NCBI GenBank assembly: GCA_964487505.1
Contig: CAZARD010000005.1
Span: forward strand, 1 to 64,000
Direction: 5' to 3'
Origin: JAFDVJ01 sp964487505
GTDB lineage: Bacteria > Acidobacteriota > Blastocatellia > Pyrinomonadales > Pyrinomonadaceae
Length of the DNA stretch: 64,000 nucleotides
Part shown: in pieces, positions 41,957 to 50,118 of the stretch
Position numbering within the stretch: the first letter of the stretch is position 1
Layout of the letters: each line of letters starts with the position of its first letter
The notes under the pieces: model-generated
Database searches by the model: none
Seen by the model: the letters and a program-made list of their open reading frames with translations, nothing else
What the model was told of the DNA's origin: nothing
Made by a program: the position numbers and the translations under genes

Positions 41957-44008
41957 TCATTGATTCCGGTTTGAGGCCGGAGCGTCTCCGGGCCCGAATC
42001 GTAGTACCGGTGCATTATCGACGTTCAACATCAACAACCCGTTCAACTGCGCAAGCAACTGCTCGTTGCTGAATTGCGTGCCGGTGATCGCGCCGGACGG
42101 ACAGGCTGCCACGCAAGTGCCGCAGCCCTGACAAAGCGCCGGGTTGATCCTTGTGATCCGCTCGTTCTCGACATAGCCAATGGCGTTGAAGGGACACATC
42201 GTATTGCAGATTCGGCATCCGGAGCATTTGTTTTCAACGACGGAGGCGCGCACCGGCTCAAGCGCCAGTTCACCCTTCTGAATGCGGCCAAGGACCCGGG
42301 CGGCCGCCGCGGCGCCTTGCGATACGCTGGCCGGGATGTCCTTTGGTCCTTGAACACACCCGGCGATGTAGATACCTTCGGTCATCGTTGCAACCGGATC
42401 CAGTTTCGGGTGCTTCTCAATGAACCAGCCCGCGGCACTGCAGGATATGCCAAACTTGTGGGCGACCTCCTTTGAGTCGCGGCGAGGTTCCAGCCCCGCC
42501 GACAGGATGACCATATCCACGGGAATCCGGCGTTGGCGACCCAACAGAGTATCCTCGGCCTGAACGATCAGCTTGCCTTCCTCGCCGGGCTGACGCGCGG
42601 CATCGGTAACTTCGGCGGCGCGTCCCCGAATGAAATGGACACCTTCGGACAGCACCCGCTGATAGAACTCGTCGTAATCCTTGAACGCGGTACGGATATC
42701 AATGTAGAAATTGTAAACCTCCGCGCCGGTGCGCTCTTTGACGAGATGTGCGAACTTAAGGCTCTGCATACAGCAGATCACCGAGCAGTAGTTGTTGTAG
42801 TTGCGGTCGCGACTGCCGACGCAGTGCAAGACCGCTACCGACTCCGGCTTGGAGACGCCGTCGCGCATCACGACTTCGCCGTTGGTCGGGCCGGCGGCGT
42901 TGCACATCCGCTCAAATTCCAGGCTCGTGAAAACATTGGCCAGACGCCCGTAGCCGTATTGCGGGATGCGTCGGGCATCAAAAAGATCAAAGCCGGTGGT
43001 CAAAATGATATTGCCGATCTCCACTTGAATCAGATCGTCCTTCTGCTCAAAGTCAATGGCCTTGGGACTTGTCGGACAGAATATCTGGCAGGCCTTGCAC
43101 TTGCCGCGCTCGAAGAAAGTGCAGTTCGCGGAGTCAATGACCGGATACTTCGGCACCGCCTGTGCGAACGGACGATAGACCGCTTTGCGGTAGCCGACAC
43201 CTGCCTCGAAGACGTTATCGACGACATTCTTGGGGCATTTCTCAATGCAAATGCCACAGCCTGTGCAGACATCCTGGTTTACGTAGCGGGCCCTTTTGCG
43301 AATCGTTACCGTGAAGCTGCCGACATATCCGTCAACCCGTTCGACCTCGCTCCAGGTGAGCATCGTGATGTTCGGGTGGGACGCCACCGCGACCATCTTG
43401 GGCGTCAGAATGCAGGCCGAACAGTCCATCGTCGGGAAGGTCTTGTCAAACTGGGCCATATGCCCGCCGATCGATGGCTCGCGCTCGACCAACACGACCG
43501 GAAAACCGCTGTCCGCGATTTCGAGCGCAGCCTGGATTCCGGCGATTCCCCCGCCGACCACAAGGGTCGTCGGGTTGATGGGCACGGTGAGCGGCTCGAG
43601 AGGTTCATGGCGGGCGACGCGCTCGACCGCGCCCGAGACAACGGCCTTGGCTTTGGCCGTGGCCGCCCCCTTGTCGGTATGGACCCACGAAACGTGTTCG
43701 CGGATCGAGGCCATTTCGCAAAGGAACGGATTCAATCCCGCACGATCGCAGGCGGTGCGGAAGGTCTGCTCGTGCAAATGTGGAGAGCACGCCGCCACGA
43801 CAACGCGCGTGAGTCCCTGCTCCTTGATGTCCGCCTCTATCAGTTCCTGTCCGAGGCTGGAACACATGAACTTGTAATCCCGCGATATGACGACGCCTCG
43901 CTCTGCCAGCGCTTCGCCCGCCCATTTCGAAACTTCCGCAACATCGACCTTGTCGGCAATGTTTGTTCCGCAATGACAAACGTAAACGCCAATGCGTTCC
44001 TTGGTCAT
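41957..44008 (-). CDS. hdrA: HdrA-like flavin/iron-sulfur subunit of a heterodisulfide-reductase-type complex
   Basis: This 683-residue, full-length HdrA has an N-terminal CHCGTNI (C11, C13), the FAD motif VVGGGIAGIQAALE (from about 150) and the GGHMAQFDKTFPTMDCSACILTPKM stretch, read in parts. An inserted ferredoxin motif covers 248-258 (CTGCGICIEKC), extra cysteines lie at 296-311, and two C-terminal [4Fe-4S] motifs lie at 595-605 and 626-636. HdrA is the flavin centre of electron bifurcation in methanogen Hdr-Mvh complexes. It overlaps hdrB by ATGA. In a bacterium without coenzyme M/B the acceptor pair is unknown; ferredoxin and a disulfide are the usual proposal. Confidence 0.94.
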   Translation of the reverse strand: MTKERIGVYVCHCGTNIADKVDVAEVSKWAGEALAERGVVISRDYKFMCSSLGQELIEADIKEQGLTRVVVAACSPHLHEQTFRTACDRAGLNPFLCEMASIREHVSWVHTDKGAATAKAKAVVSGAVERVARHEPLEPLTVPINPTTLVVGGGIAGIQAALEIADSGFPVVLVEREPSIGGHMAQFDKTFPTMDCSACILTPKMVAVASHPNITMLTWSEVERVDGYVGSFTVTIRKRARYVNQDVCTGCGICIEKCPKNVVDNVFEAGVGYRKAVYRPFAQAVPKYPVIDSANCTFFERGKCKACQIFCPTSPKAIDFEQKDDLIQVEIGNIILTTGFDLFDARRIPQYGYGRLANVFTSLEFERMCNAAGPTNGEVVMRDGVSKPESVAVLHCVGSRDRNYNNYCSVICCMQSLKFAHLVKERTGAEVYNFYIDIRTAFKDYDEFYQRVLSEGVHFIRGRAAEVTDAARQPGEEGKLIVQAEDTLLGRQRRIPVDMVILSAGLEPRRDSKEVAHKFGISCSAAGWFIEKHPKLDPVATMTEGIYIAGCVQGPKDIPASVSQGAAAAARVLGRIQKGELALEPVRASVVENKCSGCRICNTMCPFNAIGYVENERITRINPALCQGCGTCVAACPSGAITGTQFSNEQLLAQLNGLLMLNVDNAPVLRFGPGDAPASNRNQ

Positions 44009-44967
44009 AGCCCCTCCTTCGGCGATTCGGGCATCGGCAAGGCTCTTTTGTCACGTGCCTTTTTGGTTGCAGTTTTCGGCACCGCCCCGATTTTCGCCAA
44101 CGCCGGCCTGGCATCGACAAACTCCTTGCCGAAGCCCAATTGGTCGGTCGGAATTCCAAAGGCCAATCCCATCATCTGGGTGAAGTAGAGGACCGGGATC
44201 TTGTAGTTCGTTCCGAAGTGCTTGTTTACGCTTTCCTGATACGCGTCGAGGTTGAGCTGGCACATAGGGCACAGCGTAACAATTGCGTCGGCATCATAAT
44301 CGGCGGCGTTCTTGAGCAGGCGCCGGATGATCTCAAGAGCAGTCGACTCCTTGATCTGAGTCATATGGCCGCCGCAGCACTGAGCCTTGAGAGGGTAATC
44401 CACGACCGTCGCGCCGAGGGTCTTGAGAAGCTTGTCAAGCGCGGTCGGGTATTCTGGGTCGTCAAACGGGGTCTTGCGGACCGGGCGCACTACCAAACAG
44501 CCGTAATACGGCGCCAATCGCAGGTCATACAGAGGTTTCTTGACCTGTTCCGCAATGGCCTCGAAGCCGACGTCTTTGACAATGATGTCGAGCAGATGTC
44601 GCACCCGCATACTTCCCGGCTCGTAGTGCAGGTCGCCCGCCGCAAGGGCGCAGTTCACTTTTTCGGCAAGTTCCGGAGAATCGCGAAGATAGCGGTCGGT
44701 TTTGGAAAGATTCAAGAAACACGCGCTGCACGGCGCAACCAGATGGTCGCCGTTGGCCCGTTGCTTGGCAGCCAGGGCCAGGTTGCGACTGATGAGGGCG
44801 AAGGCCGGGATCATTTCTATGCTCATATACTCCGTCGCGCCGCAACAGTTCCAATCATCGATCTCGACGAATTCGATATTCAGCGGTCCGGCAACCGCCA
44901 TCGTCGACTGGTGGTAAGCCGCGGCATTCTTTTCGAGCGAGCATCCGGGATAGTAGCTGTATCTCAT
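44005..44967 (-). CDS. hdrB: HdrB-like subunit with two complete CCG domains
   Basis: This 320-residue protein carries two CCG (cysteine-rich) domains, both complete: C9..C41-C42..C80-x2-C83 and C157..C197-C198..C233-x2-C236. In methanogen HdrB these bind two noncubane [4Fe-4S] clusters that cleave the CoM-CoB heterodisulfide. Conservation of every ligand suggests real disulfide or thiol chemistry here, on an unknown substrate. It overlaps hdrA and hdrC by ATGA at both ends, so translation of hdrC-hdrB-hdrA is coupled. A C-terminal Lys/Arg-rich tail of about 30 residues is additional. Confidence 0.93.
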   Translation of the reverse strand: MRYSYYPGCSLEKNAAAYHQSTMAVAGPLNIEFVEIDDWNCCGATEYMSIEMIPAFALISRNLALAAKQRANGDHLVAPCSACFLNLSKTDRYLRDSPELAEKVNCALAAGDLHYEPGSMRVRHLLDIIVKDVGFEAIAEQVKKPLYDLRLAPYYGCLVVRPVRKTPFDDPEYPTALDKLLKTLGATVVDYPLKAQCCGGHMTQIKESTALEIIRRLLKNAADYDADAIVTLCPMCQLNLDAYQESVNKHFGTNYKIPVLYFTQMMGLAFGIPTDQLGFGKEFVDARPALAKIGAVPKTATKKARDKRALPMPESPKEGL

Positions 44968-45548
44968 CCTGCACCTCCTATCTCTTTGGCCTTTTTCAGA
45001 ATGGCTTGAAGCTGGTCGATGTTCCTGATGCGTTTTGGCGTAAGATCCATACGGCCTTTGAGGAACATCATCAACCCCATTGAGGTGGCCATTTTCATTG
45101 CTCCGATCGGATGATGGCGCAAATGGTAGCGCGTAGCCAATCCGAGCTCGAAGCTGCGACCGTAGCTCTCCACGTATTCAATGAACGTGTCTGAGAAATC
45201 GGGGGCATCGGCCGCACTGGACTCTTTGTAATGCCCTTCTTTTATGGCCATCCGCTTCAGGGTCGACATAATGTCGGTGATATGGACCTCCTGAGGGCAG
45301 CGGGACATACAGTAATAACAGGAGACGCAGTACCAAGGGGCGTTGCTGGTCAGGACATCGTCCTTAAATCCCGCCTCGACCATAGCGAACAGAGCGCGGG
45401 GAGAGTGGTCCATATCCGATCCGGAAGGACAAGAGCCGCCGCAGATACCGCACTGGATGCACTTTTCCAGGTTTGATTTGCCCGGGGTAGCTGCAATCAC
45501 TTCTTCAAAGAACGTAGGCGCTCGCGATTGGATTTTGGGCATCAACAT
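44964..45548 (-). CDS. hdrC: HdrC-like iron-sulfur subunit
   Basis: This protein has 194 residues from ATG at 45548, chosen because AGGAGG lies 5 nt upstream; an ATG 14 codons earlier lacks a site. Two ferredoxin motifs are present: C30-IQ-C33-GI-C36-GGS-C40-P and C74-VS-C77-YY-C80-MSR-C84-P. A helical C-terminal half follows, as in soluble HdrC. It passes electrons from HdrA to HdrB. It is the first gene of the operon, directly downstream of two CRP-type palindromes. Confidence 0.93.
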   Translation of the reverse strand: MLMPKIQSRAPTFFEEVIAATPGKSNLEKCIQCGICGGSCPSGSDMDHSPRALFAMVEAGFKDDVLTSNAPWYCVSCYYCMSRCPQEVHITDIMSTLKRMAIKEGHYKESSAADAPDFSDTFIEYVESYGRSFELGLATRYHLRHHPIGAMKMATSMGLMMFLKGRMDLTPKRIRNIDQLQAILKKAKEIGGAG

Positions 45549-45575
45549 TCTAACCTCCTTACGATGAAGGTCTGT

Positions 45576-45591
45576 TGTGAAACATTTCACA
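45576..45591. promoter_or_regulatory. CRP/FNR-type operator, proximal copy
   Basis: TGTGA-N6-TCACA with perfect symmetry; the full palindrome TTGTGAAacatTTCACAA spans 45575-45592. It is centred about 14-15 bp downstream of the transcription start predicted from the distal copy, 27 bp ahead of the hdrC start codon. Confidence 0.7.
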
Positions 45592-45597
45592 ATATCT

Positions 45598-45610
45598 TTA
45601 CTATACTGTA
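45598..45610 (-). promoter_or_regulatory. Predicted activator-dependent promoter of the hdr-mvh operon
   Basis: On the minus strand a -10-like TACAGT occupies 45610-45605 and would start transcription near 45598. No good -35 exists at normal spacing. The distal CRP-type palindrome (centre 45639.5) then lies at -41.5, the class II activator position. An alternative -10, TATAGT at 45605-45600, would shift the start by about 5 bp. Confidence 0.4.
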
Positions 45611-45631
45611 TTACGATTTCAAAAACACGAT

Positions 45632-45647
45632 TGTGATGAGGATCACA
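45632..45647. promoter_or_regulatory. CRP/FNR-type operator, distal copy
   Basis: TGTGA-N6-TCACA; the full palindrome TTGTGATgaggATCACAA spans 45631-45648 and equals the E. coli CRP consensus outside the four central bases. It lies 56 bp from the proximal copy, centre to centre, and is placed for class II activation of the hydrogenase operon. Confidence 0.75.
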
Positions 45648-45648
45648 A

Positions 45649-46337
45649 ATGCCGGTATCGAATTCGCCCTGCCGGGTAATTCGCCAATCCGGTCAATGGG
45701 GAGTCCGGGTGCTTGATCGAGGTCAGCCGTGCGGGGCGACGAAGACGCGAATCATCTCAGCCCCGCGGCTTTCGTGTAGATCATCGCGGATGATAGCAGG
45801 AAGAAACGGAATCGGCGTTGCTCGCCAAAACGCATCTGACGAGATCTGTCGGGCAGGCGGTTCGTGGCACCTTGCCCATTCGCGGCCGATCCGGATTCGC
45901 GGTACCGGGCCAACATTAACCCAAATTGCCCGTCAGGATTTCCATCGCCGATTCCCGACGAGTTTCGGACTGGCCGACGTTGCGCCCTTTGCGGTCTTTG
46001 CGTGGGAAATTCCCATTTTGGCGAGTGGATGCCGGTTCCTCGCGCAAAGCCCGCGAAGATCGCAACGGCGACAATCATAAAGATCAGCCTCTATTGCGTA
46101 ATCCCGGTCAACGAGAACTAATCAAGCCCAATTACGCATTTGAGGAATTCTGCCACGGATCTTACGAATTTCGCGAAACACAGAATGATATGCGAGAATT
46201 CGCGCAATCCGTGGCGAAAAGCCGTTAAGTTACCTTATCGCGCAATTTGGGATCAAACGAAACCGGCCACTTAGCCGGAAATCCGCGCGGATTGAACGCC
46301 CGGAGGCGACACGACGAGAAATTCAACCCCTGATCGC
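45649..46337. repeat. Gene-free intergenic region with palindromic repeats
   Basis: No convincing gene is seen in about 690 bp between the hdr promoter and nadC. It contains a degenerate element with CCTTTGCGGTCTTTGCGTGG near 45987-46006. A GCCACGGAT (46152-46160) / ATCCGTGGC (46207-46215) inverted repeat has partly pairing inner arms, and a small hairpin CCGGC-CACTTA-GCCGG lies at 46263-46278. The GCCACGGAT element is related to the half-element at 28262. Short frames here translate the repeats. Confidence 0.6.
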
Positions 46338-47195
46338 CTACAACGCGTGGATCTTGAATGAGATATCGACTGCGCGGGCGGAATGGGTCAAACGGCCGAC
46401 GGAGATGAGATCGACGCCGGCCTCGGCGTAGGCCCGGACCCGATCGAGGTCCATTCCGCCCGAGGCTTCGATGAGAACGTTCGGGTTCATCGAATTCGCC
46501 ATTTCAACGAGTTTCGACGCCTCTTCGGGGGTTTGATTGTCGAGCAGGATGATGTCGGCTCCGGCCTCGACGGCCTCGCGCAGCTGGGCCCAGTTTGAGA
46601 TCTCGACCTCGATCTTGTGAAGATGCCCGCATCTCATCTTCGCCGCGGTGACGGCTTCGGTGACTCCGCCGGCGAGAGCGATATGGTTGTCCTTGATGAG
46701 GACTCCGTCATCGAGACCGAACCGGTGATTCTTCCCGCCGCCAACCGTGACCGCGTATTTTTCGAGCATCCGAAGCCCCGGGGTCGTCTTTCTCGTATCG
46801 ACGATCTGAGCTCCCGTTCCGTCAACGGCCCGGACATACTGCCTGGTCAAAGTCGCGATCCCGGACATCCGCTGGAGCAGGTTGAGCGCGACCCGTTCGC
46901 CCGTCAAAAGCACGTCGGCGTAACCCTTGAGAGTCGCGAAAACAGTTCCGGCCGGAACCTCGTCGCCCTCGCTGAAGGTCGTTTCAAGTTCGGGATTCTC
47001 GTCGTCGAGATGTATGAAAACGGCCTCGGCAACGGTCATTCCGCAGACGATGAGATCCTCTTTTGCCAAAAACCGCCCAAAGCCGCGAACGTCCGCCGAG
47101 ACGGTCGCCTGCGTTGTGATGTCGCCGCGCCCGATGTCCTCAGAGAGAAAATCGCCGATCGCGGCGAGAATGTTTCCTGTTTCGAATAAGTTCAT
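46338..47195 (-). CDS. nadC: Nicotinate-nucleotide pyrophosphorylase (carboxylating), QAPRTase
   Basis: This 285-residue enzyme converts quinolinate and PRPP to nicotinate mononucleotide in de novo NAD synthesis. EDIGRGDITT, GERVALNLLQRMSGIATLT, IVDTRKTTPGLR, KYAVTVGGGKNHRFGL and IKDNHI are all present, and VLIEASGGMDLDRVRAYAEAGVDLIS (read in parts) forms the phosphate site. Length and motif spacing are standard. nadA and nadB are not in the window. It follows valS on the same strand after a heptamer repeat of about 50 bp. Confidence 0.96.
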   Translation of the reverse strand: MNLFETGNILAAIGDFLSEDIGRGDITTQATVSADVRGFGRFLAKEDLIVCGMTVAEAVFIHLDDENPELETTFSEGDEVPAGTVFATLKGYADVLLTGERVALNLLQRMSGIATLTRQYVRAVDGTGAQIVDTRKTTPGLRMLEKYAVTVGGGKNHRFGLDDGVLIKDNHIALAGGVTEAVTAAKMRCGHLHKIEVEISNWAQLREAVEAGADIILLDNQTPEEASKLVEMANSMNPNVLIEASGGMDLDRVRAYAEAGVDLISVGRLTHSARAVDISFKIHAL

Positions 47196-47251
47196 ATGTT
47201 GTTCGCCGTCGAAGGACGATTGGCGGTAGGCGAGGTCGCGGAATCAGGAAT

Positions 47252-47303
47252 CCGCTCACCTCTCACCGCCCACTGCTTACTGCTTACTGCTCGCCGCTCA
47301 CCG
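47252..47303. repeat. TGCTTAC/CGCTCAC heptamer array
   Basis: Period-7 repeats, with TGCTTAC at 47274-47280 and 47281-47287 and variants CGCTCAC and TGCTCGC around them, fill the valS-nadC spacer. They are the same family as the right arm at 31622-31655. Confidence 0.65.
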
Positions 47304-47307
47304 TATC

Positions 47308-50013
47308 TTACTTCAATGCTTCCAGATTTTGGCGAAGGGTTGCCGACTGCGTTTCGATCTCGGCAACGCGGTCGCGAATCTCCGCCACCTTCTCGGCGGG
47401 AGCGCGCTCCACGAAGTTCGCGTTCGACAGTTGCCCGCCGAGACGCGCGTTCTCGGCCTCGAGCTTTGCAAGCTGGTTCTCGAGCCGCGCGGTCTCTTTC
47501 TCAAAGTCGATCAATCCCTCGAGCGGGACGGCGATCTCGGCGACCGTTGTCACCGCCTTCGCCGATGCCTTCGGAACGTCGAGCGCCTCGCCGAGAACGA
47601 GTTTGTTCGCGCGTGCAAGTTTCAAGATCTGGGCCTCGTTCTCGGCGAACACGCGGCGCGCGTTCCCGTCGGACGAGATGTGGATCTCGACCCGATCCGA
47701 CGGCTTGATCTGCATCTCCGCGCGGATGTTCCTGACCTTCGAAATGACGTCGATCACCGACTGCATTTCCGACTCGGCGATCTCGTCGACCGCCCGCGCG
47801 TCGCCCGGCGGGAACGAGGTCAGCATCACCGTCCGTTCGGCGGCGGCGTATGCCGGATGATGCAGCGCGTTCGAAGTTCCCGGCAGTTTCTGCCAAAGTT
47901 CTTCGGTGAGATACGGCATGAACGGATGAAGCATCCGAAGCGCGATCTCAAGGATCGTGATTATCCGCGTCCGCGCAGCCGTCTCGCCGCTATCACCGAT
48001 CTCGTCCTTGACGAGTTCGATGTACCAGTCGCAAAAATCATCCCAGAAGAAATGGTAAAGCAACGAAACCGCCTCGTGGAAAAAGTACCTGTCGAGCGCC
48101 TTGTTGACGTCAAGCGCCGTGCGGTTGAGACGCGAGACGATCCATTTGTCGGCAATGCTCGCCTCTTCGGCGCCGCCCGCGAAGCTGAAATCCAAGCTCG
48201 AATGATCGACCTGCGCGCCCTCCGAATTCATCAGACAGAACCGCGTCGCGTTCCAGATCTTGTTGGCGAAGTTCCGGTAGGTCTCGATGAGCGTGTCGTT
48301 CCATCGGATGTCGGCTCCGGTCGCGATCGACGCCAGATAGACGCGCGTCGCGTCAACGCCGAATTTGTCGAACAGATCGATCGGATCGACGCCGTTGCCG
48401 CGCGATTTCGACATCGGCTTGCCGTCCTTTCCGAGCACGGTCCCGGTCACGATAACGTCTTTGAACGCGGTTTTGCCGACAAACTTACTGGTCGTCATCA
48501 TCATTCGCGAAACCCACAGGAAGATGATGTCGCGGCCGGTTACAAGCACGTCGGTCGGACAGAAATCGTTGAGATCGTCGGTCTCGGTGACGTCACCGTT
48601 CCAGCCGAATGTGGAGAACGCCCAGAGCGCCGACGAGAACCAGGTGTCGAGCACGTCGTTGTCCTGCGTCAGCTCATCCGTTCCCGCCATCCGGCACGCC
48701 TCTTCAAAGGTCCGCGCGACGAACAGATCTCCGAACCGGTTGTACCAGGCCGGAATCTGGTGGCCCCACCATAACTGGCGCGAGATGGTCCAGTCCTTCA
48801 GATTCTCGAGCCACGTCGTGTAGACCTTTTCGTGGGGAACCTGCGGAGAAAACCGCGGAACGCCTTCATTGCGGACGAGGTCGAGCGCGAGGTCGCGCAT
48901 CTCGTCCATCTTGACGAACCACTGCTCTGAAAGGATCGGTTCGACGATCGTCTTGCATCGCTCGCAGACCGGCAGGCTGATCTCGTAGTCCTCGATCTTC
49001 TCGAGCAGCCCGAGTTCCTCGAAGCGTTCGATCACCTTCGCGCGCGCCGCAAACCGGTCGAGTCCGTCAAAATCGGCACCCGCCGCGGCGTTCATCGTCG
49101 CGTCGTCGTTCATCACCAGAATCTGCGGAAGATGATGCCGCTGGCCGATTTGATAATCGTTCGGATCGTGAGCCGGGGTGACCTTAACGGCCCCCGTCCC
49201 GAATTCGGCATCGACGTACTCGTCGGCGACGATCGGAATCTCGCGGCCCGTCAACGGCAGTTCCACCGTCTTCCCGACCAGTTCGGAGTAACGCTCGTCA
49301 CGCGGATTTACGGCGACTGCGGTATCGCCGAGCATTGTTTCGGGCCGCGTCGTGGCGACGGTCAGCCGGCGTGCGGATCCCTTCACCGGATATTGAAGAT
49401 AGACGAGTTTGCCGTCCTTGCGCGATTCTTCCTTGACCTCAAGGTCGGAGAGCACGGTCTTGTCCTTCGGGCACCAGTTTACGATCCGCAGCCCGCGATA
49501 TATCCAGCCTTCGTCGTAAAGCCGGCAGAAAACCTCGCGAACGGCCCGCGAGAGGCTTTCATCCATCGTGAAGCGATGCCGGGTCCAGTCGACCGATGCG
49601 CCCTCGCGGCGCATCTGATCGACAATCGTGTTCCCGTATTCTTCCTTCCAGCGCCAGGCGCGGCGGACGAACTCCTCGCGGCCGATGTCGAGCGGCGTCT
49701 TGTTCTCGTCCTTTTTCAGCTGTTCGACGACCTTGCGCTGGACGGAAATTCCCGCGTGGTCCGTACCCGGCAGCCAAAGCGTGCGGAATCCCTGCATGCG
49801 CTTGCGCCGGATGAGCACGTCCATAAGCGTGTGCTGAAGCGCGTGGCCCATATGCAGGCTCCCCGTAACGTTCGGCGGCGGGATAACGATCGAGTATTTC
49901 GGCGCCGATGGATCTTCGTTGATCTCGGGAGCAAAGAAGCCGTTCTTCTCCCATCTGTCGTAATGGGAGCTTTCGGCCTGTTTCGGTTCGTAAGCTTTGG
50001 CGATCTCAGTCAT
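47308..50013 (-). CDS. valS: Valine-tRNA ligase
   Basis: This 901-residue class I synthetase has PPNVTGSLHMGHAL (HIGH motif), the editing (CP1) domain with TTRPETMLGDTAVAVNP, and GKPMSKSRGNGVDP (KMSKS motif). DTWFSSALWAFSTFGW lies at the catalytic core. A helical anticodon-binding domain and a C-terminal coiled coil (FEKETARLENQLAKLEAEN) close the protein, as in standard ValRS. Length is typical. It is transcribed away from the response regulator genes, separated by a terminator, and followed by nadC. Confidence 0.97.
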   Translation of the reverse strand: MTEIAKAYEPKQAESSHYDRWEKNGFFAPEINEDPSAPKYSIVIPPPNVTGSLHMGHALQHTLMDVLIRRKRMQGFRTLWLPGTDHAGISVQRKVVEQLKKDENKTPLDIGREEFVRRAWRWKEEYGNTIVDQMRREGASVDWTRHRFTMDESLSRAVREVFCRLYDEGWIYRGLRIVNWCPKDKTVLSDLEVKEESRKDGKLVYLQYPVKGSARRLTVATTRPETMLGDTAVAVNPRDERYSELVGKTVELPLTGREIPIVADEYVDAEFGTGAVKVTPAHDPNDYQIGQRHHLPQILVMNDDATMNAAAGADFDGLDRFAARAKVIERFEELGLLEKIEDYEISLPVCERCKTIVEPILSEQWFVKMDEMRDLALDLVRNEGVPRFSPQVPHEKVYTTWLENLKDWTISRQLWWGHQIPAWYNRFGDLFVARTFEEACRMAGTDELTQDNDVLDTWFSSALWAFSTFGWNGDVTETDDLNDFCPTDVLVTGRDIIFLWVSRMMMTTSKFVGKTAFKDVIVTGTVLGKDGKPMSKSRGNGVDPIDLFDKFGVDATRVYLASIATGADIRWNDTLIETYRNFANKIWNATRFCLMNSEGAQVDHSSLDFSFAGGAEEASIADKWIVSRLNRTALDVNKALDRYFFHEAVSLLYHFFWDDFCDWYIELVKDEIGDSGETAARTRIITILEIALRMLHPFMPYLTEELWQKLPGTSNALHHPAYAAAERTVMLTSFPPGDARAVDEIAESEMQSVIDVISKVRNIRAEMQIKPSDRVEIHISSDGNARRVFAENEAQILKLARANKLVLGEALDVPKASAKAVTTVAEIAVPLEGLIDFEKETARLENQLAKLEAENARLGGQLSNANFVERAPAEKVAEIRDRVAEIETQSATLRQNLEALK

Positions 50014-50062
50014 CTTCAGAATTTCATCGGAAACGGCGCGTCCCGCCGCTCCCCAAACACAA

Positions 50063-50096
50063 ACGGCCGGATTTCGTTTCGGGGAAAACCGGCCGT
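50063..50096 (-). terminator. Terminator after the PleD-like regulator gene
   Basis: An 8-bp perfect stem ACGGCCGG (50063-50070) / CCGGCCGT (50089-50096) has an 18-nt loop. On the minus strand it is followed by a TTTGTGTTTGG tail. It lies 23 bp past the stop of the upstream gene and ahead of valS. Confidence 0.6.
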
Positions 50097-50118
50097 CGCG
50101 ATGGTTAGAGTTACGATC

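Noticed and set aside
42533..44188. 551-codon open frame on the plus strand opposite hdrA/hdrB
   Set aside because: It is antisense to two genes with complete motifs. Its product is a Arg/Asp/His-rich shadow of GC-rich codons with no domain.
45752..46078. 108-codon frame between the hdr promoter and nadC
   Set aside because: Part of it translates a known type of degenerate intergenic repeat (FPTQRPQRAQRR). No start signal is present.
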